64,000 nucleotides of DNA from contig JAWZYV010019541.1 in the NCBI GenBank assembly GCA_038373885.1, positions 310,001-374,000 of the forward strand. Direction: 5' to 3'. Every line of letters begins with the position of its first letter. Position 1 is the first letter of the stretch. This document shows, one piece after another, positions 57,090 through 64,000 of the stretch. A program made the translations under genes and the position numbers. The notes beneath the pieces were generated by a model, which did not search any database, was not told the origin of the DNA, and saw nothing but the letters and a program-made list of their open reading frames with translations. The stretch is from Cheiracanthium punctorium. Its lineage: Eukaryota; Arthropoda; Arachnida; Araneae; Cheiracanthiidae.

Positions 57090-57262
57090 TAAGACACTGA
57101 ACAATGGTAAGTTGTGGAAGTGTTAAGGTCCAGGGTTCTGGCCTACCGCGCGGCTGTCGATCTAATGAAATGGAGGACATTTCCAGATGTGAATACGCGT
57201 CAGAATCCCTTAAAATGTCCTCCATTTGACCGTCCATCCAAATGTCCTCCGTCCAAGGCAAT
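57090..57262 (+). repeat. SINE-like repeat, family S3 (copy 4), partly rearranged
   Basis: GACACTGAACAATGGTAAGT, AAGGTCCAGGGTTCTGGCC, GCTGTCGATCTAATG, CCAGATGTGAATACGCGTCA and AATCCCTTAAAA follow the family order. ATGGAGGACATTT and AAATGTCCTCCAT flank the middle as an inverted repeat, and AAATGTCCTCC recurs after it. Confidence 0.65.
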
Positions 57263-57283
57263 CATTTTGCTTTAACAATATAT

Positions 57284-58602
57284 ACAATGTGTCCAGTGCT
57301 AACGGTGCCCAATGGCTCTTTCCTAAACCGTTAGTCAGAGACACATAGTTCCAATTGCGAAAATGCTCTATATTGGATAATCTATTATATCAGAAACAAT
57401 CAAAGTCAATAAATCAATTCCTATAAAAATTACGAAACTTAAGTTTTTATACGGTCCTCCGATCCTATCAGTTACATTAAAAAAAAGAAATTCTTTATAC
57501 AATTTCATGCACAATAAAAATTTTTAAAAAGTTCGCCCTTCTACGACCAAAATTCACAGAGTTAAGAAGTAACAAACATTTTGACTTAAGTCCCTTTTCC
57601 ACGTTTAAAACTGTCCCGTAGCGGTAAACCATTAAGGTAACCTATAAATATTGATATTTTAAATTATAGGTTTTATAATTTCATTTTCTGGCATAATGTG
57701 GAGAAATAAGCAAAACTAATTTTAGAGTACTAATCTTTAAGCAAAGGGTTATAGTCAGGCTCTATAAAAATCTATCCGAGATCAGACTTACTAAATCGTA
57801 CATGTGTAGCATGCAGATGTCTAACACCGAGTATGCTACGCAAAGTACAGGAAGAGTTTTTGACACGGGTGCATGTTTGCATTGCAGCCGAAGGAAGCTA
57901 CTTAGAGTTATGCTAATAGAATAGAGTTACGCTACTTACTGTTATGCTAATAGAATTTGTAATATTATTTTAAGTTTCTAAAATTGTATATATTCGTATT
58001 TTTAAATGTTTGATATTCTGATTTAATGTTTATTGAAAAGTTTAATTTCCTTGTTTTTTTTTATTTTATTTAACACAACTTCATTTAAAAAACTCTTTAA
58101 AAAGTTCAATTCTCAGTATAGGTTATATTTTTATGTTAATTTATTGGATACACATAGTTAAACGTTAATCTCCTTTATTGCAATCCACAATCATAAAATA
58201 GTTAATGAAATTGCTAATAAATATTACAAGGCTCAAAACCATGTACATTCATTTTTCTCAAATTCATTTTGTATACAACCCCTATTTCGCAGCTCGAAAA
58301 GTGCTCTAACTTTAAGCAGCTATAACTCGGCGAATTTTGGTTCTGGAAGGACGATTTTTTTTTTTTTTTTTTTTTGTGAGTGAAATTGCATAAGGAAACA
58401 TTTTCTAAATATAACTGATAGAACCAGGGGGCCGTTTAAAAATTTTAATTTCGTAATTTTATAGGAAATGATTTATTGACTTCCATTGTTTCTGATATAA
58501 TAGATTATGCAGTTTAAAGCATTTTTGCTATTGGAACTATGTGTCTCTGACTAAAAGTTTAGGAAATAGCCATTGGGCATCGTTAGCACTGGACATGATG
58601 TA
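57284..58602. mobile_element. Large foldback element (copy E5), arms about 170 bp
   Basis: The left arm (TGTGTCCAGTGCTAACGGTG, CAGAGACACATAGTTCCAAT, GGATAATCTATTATATCAGA, TATAAAAATTACGAAACTTA) is mirrored at the right (TAATTTCGTAATTTTATAGG, TCTGATATAATAGATTATGC, ATTGGAACTATGTGTCTCTG, CGTTAGCACTGGACATGATG). TATA borders both sides. The inner motif TTTATACGGTCCTCCG links it to the GGGTGTCC MITE group. The 1-kb interior has no open frame of note, so it is non-autonomous. Confidence 0.8.
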
Positions 58603-58623
58603 TATTATACCACTACATTCTGG

Positions 58624-58672
58624 ATGTATATATTCAGAATATAGCGGAATTCTGAATATATATACCCAGAAT
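58624..58672. repeat. Imperfect palindrome
   Basis: ATTCTGGATGTATATATTCA, then GAAT, faces ATTCTGAATATATATACCCA, then GAAT, around a short GC-containing loop (ATAGCGGA). Confidence 0.75.
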
Positions 58673-59119
58673 TCCACTATAAATTTATGTCCTTGGGAAA
58701 TGTTTTCTTAAGTTTCTGTGAGAAGAATGTTTAAAAAAAACTTTTCGAAATCTGTTACGGTGGTAAACTGTGATGGATTCAGTTTATAAATATTTCATTT
58801 CAAATGTTCTTTGTGCTTCGTGTTTTAATTCTTTCTTGATGACACGATTAATTCAAAAACTTCTGTTAAAAACTTTTTGAGATGCACCGGTTTTATTGAC
58901 AGTACAAACAACAGAACTTTCGGTTGCTAAATAAATCGATCATTTAAAACGCTTAAAGTTTGCAGTTAGTTGTACAGTTTATTTGTTGTAGTTGATAGTA
59001 TAGTTTTGATATTTGTAGTTAGTTAAACAAATTTATTGTACAGTAGAATAATTAGGTTTAAGGTCGAAATTTTAATCATTTATAAAAAATAGTGACTTCA
59101 GTGGCAAAACAGCTTATGT

Positions 59120-59352
59120 AAGGGCCAAGGCCTACTATTCACAGTTACGCTTTTTTGACCGTGGGTGTATAAACAAACGACCCGGCCAGATGGTCAGCCT
59201 GGCGTGGTGTCTCACTCTTTAATTCCTCAAGCAAGCTTTGTCCTCATTTTATGGACCCATCAAGGGATAAAAAGCTGCTTCAAACTTGCCTAGGATCGAA
59301 CCTCGGACCTGTGGCAGAGTAGTAAAATGCTCTACTACTACGCCACTGCGTT
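59120..59352 (-). repeat. tRNA-derived SINE (family S2)
   Basis: The minus strand starts GCAGTGGCGTAGTAGTAGAG (A-box-like) and has a B-box GGTTCGATCCT about 35 bases on. A body with CTTTTTATCCCTTGATGGGT, GAGTGAGACACCACGCC and TCTGGCCGGGTCG follows. It is distinct from S1 at 18540 in its body. The head is tRNA-like but not a clean cloverleaf. Confidence 0.75.
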
Positions 59353-60390
59353 TCCTAATAATTCATAGTTTTTCTCCTTTTATTTTTTTCTACATACATG
59401 GCTCTTTTATTCAGGAGAATATGTATTTCAGTGTTAATGCTATTTTATTGTTAAAGCATCCCCTACTACACGCTTAAATCTATTGATTAAAACTAACACT
59501 CCTTTATTGATTAAATTTCTTATCGGCTGATTTAAATAATTTTACGCTAAAAATTTCCGAAAAATACTCTTTAAAGACAATAATTTGTAAACTCCTCGAT
59601 TCGCCTCGATGCTCCCAATTCGCTAGATTCTATTTAGCTCTATTTTCACTTAAATCTTGTCTATTTGAGAATTTTTCTCCCCTGATACCATATCCTATTA
59701 CTATCGCGAGACCAACGCTCTTCATCGGATAGCGGTTCATAGTCACAAACGCGGGCATCGTGGCTTACGGTGGGCATCGAAGGACAACAAGCATGTCGTT
59801 ATCAAAATATTAATTAAAAGAATTTCTAAAGAGGATATTGGATGTACTTTACTTAATGCTAAGTCCTTTTGCTCTGGGTGCTTACTTCTCTATGTATTCG
59901 CTGGTGATAATTTTATTTTATATCCGAATACCAAATGCATCTTTTTCATATTCAGAGTTGTGAAATAAATTCAACCTAAATGTGGAGAGGATGCTTTCGG
60001 TAAAAATTTTGTTTTAATGGACATAGTTTCTTACGATTGGATTACAAAAATCTCGTCGCTGTTGTAAAACAAATGAAGTTATGATATTTTCAGTCAAGTG
60101 AGTAAATACTGTTTTACCTTTTTCATGTAAATAAATTTGGTTGCTGCTTTAATTAAATCTCACAGCTGTTTTAACCATGATTGCATTTCTGTATTCTGAC
60201 TGTACTGTGAATTCGTTTTATAACTAGAGACTATAATGAAATTGTATTCTATTTATTAAAAAAAAAACTTTTTTATAGTGTATTAAGATATATATAATGT
60301 ATTTGCCTTGATTTAAAATTTATTTTCTGGGGCTTATAATCATAGATTACAGCTCTGATAATAAAAAATGAAGAAAACGAATAATTCAAT
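59353..60390. other. AT-rich sequence, no gene recognised
   Basis: A slightly GC-richer patch near 59700-59800 (ATCGCGAGACCAACGCTC, GCGGGCATCGTGGCTTACGG) has no recognised content. The rest is AT-rich. Confidence 0.45.
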
Positions 60391-60575
60391 ATATTAATCA
60401 AAATCAGCAAATTTTCATAAAACACCCTTTTTATAGCTTAAAATAATAACTGATATATTAATCAAAAAAGGACTGATTTTGTAAAAACGCTCATTCTATA
60501 ACAAATAATAATCATAATTGAGTACAGTTATATTAATCTAAAACGGACAGATTTTGTAAAAACACTCCTCTTTTT
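60391..60575. repeat. Three-copy degenerate tandem repeat, unit 63-75 bp
   Basis: ATATTAATCAAAA begins three units (about 60391, 60454, 60529). Each is followed by a CAGATTTTGTAAAAAC-like word and an ACNCTC-like end. Confidence 0.7.
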
Positions 60576-60963
60576 TGATTATTATTTAGGCTAAATGGTG
60601 CTGTTGTATAATGCTCAAAAATTGAGAATTTTTCGCTCCATTGATTTTTGTCGATTAATGGAGCAAATTTTACTCAATCGGGAGAGTAGCTGTTTAAAGT
60701 CAAAAATTGAGTAAAAATATACTCTGTTTAATTATTATTTTACTCAATAGATTTAAGCGTGTCGCTATAGGTGATCGGTTTTCCACTAGACAATGACCGG
60801 TCTGCACGGTGTTTCATCGCTCAACGAAATTCAGTACTTCGTCCAATTCCATCTAAAAACAATTTGGGATTTGCATTGCAGGCAATTAAAATAAGTTTAG
60901 GTATTATGTAAATAATAAAAATATTTGAAAATACCTACAAACATTTTTCGCTCTTTTAAAATT

Positions 60964-61007
60964 CTCTCTCTCATATCTCTCTGTTTCTCTCTCTCTCTCT
61001 CTCTCTT

Positions 61008-61048
<41 letters not shown>
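60964..61048. repeat. (TC)n then (TA)n microsatellite
   Basis: CTCTCTCTC runs pass into a pure TA tract. A mirrored GA-rich stretch (AGAGAGAGTTAGAAAGAGAG) is found at 61359-61398. Confidence 0.9.
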
Positions 61049-61050
<2 letters not shown>

Positions 61051-61140
61051 CGCAAAAGAACAATATAACCATATATGTATAATAAGACGACAACAAAGAA
61101 AACTCAAAAGACAATGAAAAATATAAGAATATTTTATAAT

Positions 61141-61244
61141 GCTAACACAGCATTTATAAAATGAGATCTAGTATTTTCTTATATTTCATAAGACAATGAA
61201 ATATAAGAAAATACTAGATCTCATTTTATAAATGCTGTGTTAGC
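61141..61244. repeat. Near-perfect hairpin, 49-bp arms, 6-base loop
   Basis: The left arm (61141-61189) starts GCTAACACAGCATTTATAAA and ends TTTCTTATATTTCAT. The right arm (61196-61244) appears to be its exact reverse complement. The loop is AAGACA. It sits between two (TC/GA)n tracts of opposite polarity. A small-RNA hairpin or a recent inverted duplication are both possible. Confidence 0.9.
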
Positions 61245-61843
61245 ATTTAGACCAACAAAGACTCTTACAGCGCTTGTATTATATTTAACTATTAACTCTT
61301 GCTTTCTCTCTAACTAGACATATATAATACATGCATACATACGTACATACATATATATAGAGAGAGAGTTAGAAAGAGAGAGAGAGAAAGAGAAAGAGTT
61401 TTAAGTTTTAATACAAATCCTTTAAATATTTTCTAATTTTTGAAAAGATTTTTTTATCGATTTTGTTTCTTTATCTGACACCAAAAGCAAAATATTAAAA
61501 TAATTTATATTGTATTTACTAATGTCATTATTGAAGTAATTTAAAACATTTACACATACATTCATTCACAAACAATATTAGTGTGTAAGTCAATTTTCCT
61601 ATTCCATCTTGTACGTACTTGCATAATTATCAAATTCATGTACAAGAGCTCGAAGAGAGAATTCGGGAAATTTAGTATTTTTTACTTTACTCATTCCGTT
61701 AACTCATCAAGATTAAAAATAGTTTTAAGGTAATTATTGCTCTTTCATTCATAGTTCTTGTCTTTTTGAAAATTTGAAAGACGTTAAAAATTTTTAACCA
61801 TTAACAATACATACATAAATATGGCAAATTTTATCTTATTTAT
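61245..61843. other. AT-rich sequence with GA-rich tract
   Basis: ATACATGCATACATACGTAC and a GAGAGA-rich tract occupy 61327-61400. Nothing else was recognised. Confidence 0.5.
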
Positions 61844-61847
61844 TTAA

Positions 61848-62157
61848 CCCTTAAATGCATAGCGATGCATATATGCATCAATTTTTTCAGTGCCGGATTA
61901 GATTAGAAGCCAAATTTCTTACGTCAGTTTCATATATAAAATATAGGGTTTTTTTTTAATAATAAATGATTCAAATGGATTCATTCATATGGAATGATTT
62001 ATATGATTCATATCGTGAGTAATTAAAGTTTGACATAATTCTTTCAACCTGTTTGTCCTTCGAGAAATGAAATAGTTATTCATAAAACTGATATAAGAAA
62101 TTTAACTTATACTCGTGGATATCGTGCGAACGAGAAAAAAATTCATGCATTTAAGGG
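61848..62157. mobile_element. piggyBac-like non-autonomous element with TTAA target sites
   Basis: The ends CCCTTAAATGCAT and ATGCATTTAAGGG are perfect 13-bp inverted repeats. TTAA is present at 61844-61847 and 62158-62161. Subterminal GATGCATATATGCATC forms a palindrome next to the left end. The 310-bp element has no coding content and is the best preserved of the three TTAA elements in the window. Confidence 0.85.
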
Positions 62158-62161
62158 TTAA

Positions 62162-62980
62162 CATTTACTTTAATTTTCACAAACACTTTAATGTAAGAAA
62201 AACTGATTCAACTAATTTTGATTAAAGATATTACGTTTAATCCAATTGTAACGGTACATATACCTATAATTAACTGATTTTTAAAAAGTAACTGCTCTGT
62301 TTGTACTCAAATTTATAAAATGTAAGATTATAAAATATTGGATTAAATTTCAAGGAAATACAGAAAGATCAAATTGAAACCTTACAACAATGCAAATTTA
62401 CAACAAGCAGTTAATAAACACTTTATAAAGATATTAAGGACTTCGAACAAGGGAATAATTACAAAAATTCACTCAAAAAACTCCTGTTGTCACTAATTAA
62501 ATTAAATAGAATTGTACAAAACGGGCAGAAGATTGAAACATACATCGATACATAATAATAATATAATACAAAATACAGTATACAATATTGTTTATTATAC
62601 AGAATACAATAAATTTATAATCTACCTTCCCTGAGGGATGTTGAATATTTTGCTCCTGAAAAAGGAACATCCTAGGAACAACAATTTTGTCTACCTAAAC
62701 GTTCTCAGAGTTTTACTTTTATTCTTTTTGCGTATTTTACATAGTACTCTACTTAATTGTAAATATTTAGTATTTACATACTTACAGTGTAAATATTTAG
62801 TATTAGAAAATAGAAAACAAAGGGGTTTTGAGGATTCATTATTTAGTTTGAAACTAAAGTAAGCTGTTTGACTCATTATTTAGCATATTTTTACTGACTG
62901 CTAATAATCAAATTAATACGTTGTTTGCGGTCAATATTTGAAAGATCGTACGATCTAGATTTCTCTTCCTCGACCACCCT
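62162..62980. other. AT-rich sequence, nothing recognised
   Basis: A short tandem repetition of TGTAAATATTTAGTATT around 62757-62804 is the only structure noticed. Confidence 0.5.
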
Positions 62981-62988
62981 AATGCTCC

Positions 62989-63149
62989 CAAAGGCGGATC
63001 CAGGGGGAGGGCGCAGCTCGCCCCCTCCGAGGAAAAATATTCACACTCGATAAATGGGGCTTTCACTATACTGAGTGTTCTTTACACTAGATAAAATGAG
63101 TATTCACGATTTGCGCCCCCTCCGAAAAAAGTTTCTGGATCCGCCATTG
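62989..63149. mobile_element. hAT-type MITE with perfect 8-bp target duplication
   Basis: CAAAGGCGGATCCAG and CTGGATCCGCCATTG are inverted ends. AATGCTCC is duplicated exactly at 62981-62988 and 63150-63157. Inside, GCTCGCCCCCTCCGAGGAAA and TTGCGCCCCCTCCGAAAAAA form a direct repeat. The element is 161 bp. Confidence 0.9.
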
Positions 63150-63157
63150 AATGCTCC

Positions 63158-63766
63158 TAAACGTTTATTTAGACATTGGAAAATTTGAGTGGGGCATGTA
63201 GTATAAAAAGTAAAATTAATTTGGCGAAAAAAAAATATTCATGCATTAAATTCGAGGACAAAAACTACTTATAGACTGGAACGTAGCAAAAGAAAATAAT
63301 CTGAACACAAGCCAAATAAGATGAAGAATTCTTTATTTACACATTCTGGCATGTCATTAAAATTGCTTACAGAGTAATCTGTGCAACCAGATTACTCAAC
63401 TTCAACCACTTCATTAAATATGAGAAAATGATGCCAAAAAACATGCTTATTTGGTGGCATTTTGTGTCTTTTTTTTCTCCCCATTTGCTTGCAAGTACAT
63501 TTAGTGTGATAAGTCGATTTTTTTCTTGATAAATTTTCTGATGTCTAATGTGTGTGTGCGTGCACGCGCACACGCTATGCGAAGGAAATTTAGACATGAT
63601 TAAATACCTAATAAACGCCAGACAGTAGTATGTGTAGCATAGCCGAAATAATAAAAAAAAAGTACTTCTATTGCTCTTTACATGAAAGAATGCATACCGA
63701 TGAATTGACTAGATTTTAGTTCCTATAATATTTTTGATTGAATAACCGAGTTTGATTTAATATATA
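63158..63766. other. AT-rich sequence, nothing recognised
   Basis: It contains a TGTGTGTGCGTGCACGCGCACACG palindromic patch in two halves (TGTGTGTGCGTG and CACGCGCACACG) near 63551-63574. No gene was seen. Confidence 0.5.
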
Positions 63767-63920
63767 CAGTCGAACACGCTTCATGAAAATTTATTCTATA
63801 AGCAAGATATTTCATTATCCGGCATCACATTGGATAATTTTTACGGTTTGGTACATAGAAAATTTATTACAATAAGCGGGATATTCCTTTAACCGATATT
63901 CCACTAAGTGGATACATATA
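63767..63920 (+). mobile_element. pogo/Tigger-like terminal fragment
   Basis: TATACAGTCGAACACGCTTC begins with TA-CAGTCGA and is followed by TTATCCGGCATCACATTGG and AATAAGCGGGATATTCC, words typical of pogo/Tigger subterminal regions. No partner end is present. The next element starts at the TA at its right edge. Confidence 0.5.
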
Positions 63921-64000
63921 CAGTGCTTCCCAAAAGTTTATAGACAACAGTTTTTTTTTTTTTTCATTTTATAATTGAAAAAGGTGAATAAATATTTCAA
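63921..64000 (+). mobile_element. Left end of a Tc1-like element, cut by the window edge
   Basis: CAGTGCTTCCCAAAAGTTTA, then TAGACA, follows a TA and has the form of Tc1 termini (CAGTG....CAAAAGT.T..GACA). The rest lies outside the window. Confidence 0.5.

Noticed and set aside
1..64000. CRISPR arrays, bacterial operons, tRNA or rRNA genes
   Set aside because: No regularly spaced identical repeats, no gene clusters, and no clean cloverleaf or rRNA motif anywhere in the window.

Overview
This window looks like a gene-poor stretch of an arthropod genome. It is strongly AT-rich with many poly-A/T and (AT)n tracts, tRNA-derived SINE-like repeats, abundant Tc1/mariner, pogo-like, hAT-like and piggyBac-like debris, and one isolated GC-rich gene. 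An arachnid, possibly a spider, is my best guess from the overall texture, but nothing here proves the species. There is no sign of bacterial organisation (operons, ribosome binding sites, CRISPR) and no recognisable tRNA, rRNA or organellar gene.

Only one apparently intact host gene is visible: a 372-residue two-pass membrane protein of the TMEM200 (DUF2371) type at 37055-38173 (+). Its coding region is a single GC-rich open frame. Just upstream is a GC-rich promoter-like stretch with an NRF1-like palindrome. A polyadenylation signal lies about 200 bases after the stop. Short transposon derivatives sit close on both sides.

The rest is mainly mobile DNA. Coding relics are: a well-defined Tc1 element at 48516-49727 (perfect 25-bp inverted ends, TA target duplication, transposase with a mutated catalytic Glu and two premature stops); a broken Tc1 transposase at 29.8-30.4 kb; Tc1, mariner-like and pogo-like fragments at 47.0, 2.0, 3.6 and 14.8 kb; and a reverse transcriptase with motifs A, B and C split by one frameshift at 54127-55669. 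Non-coding elements include hAT-type elements with TSDs read by eye (32761, 34413, 44978 and 62989 with perfect 8-bp duplications), three TTAA-flanked piggyBac-like elements (13714, 33597, 61848), several copies of a foldback MITE group starting GGGTGTCC, further foldback elements, and three SINE or SINE-like families.

Local duplications and palindromes add more structure: a three-copy array of a ~0.7 kb unit at 7.3-10.0 kb, perfect or near-perfect tandem duplications at 13.7 and 22.7 kb, and a 49-bp-arm hairpin at 61.1 kb. I see no evidence for a novel multi-gene system. The most interesting leads are the TMEM200-like gene in its GC island, an ideal RFX X-box inside a hAT element, a putative first exon of an unidentified transposon at 41.2 kb, and the shared TTAA and hAT element families.
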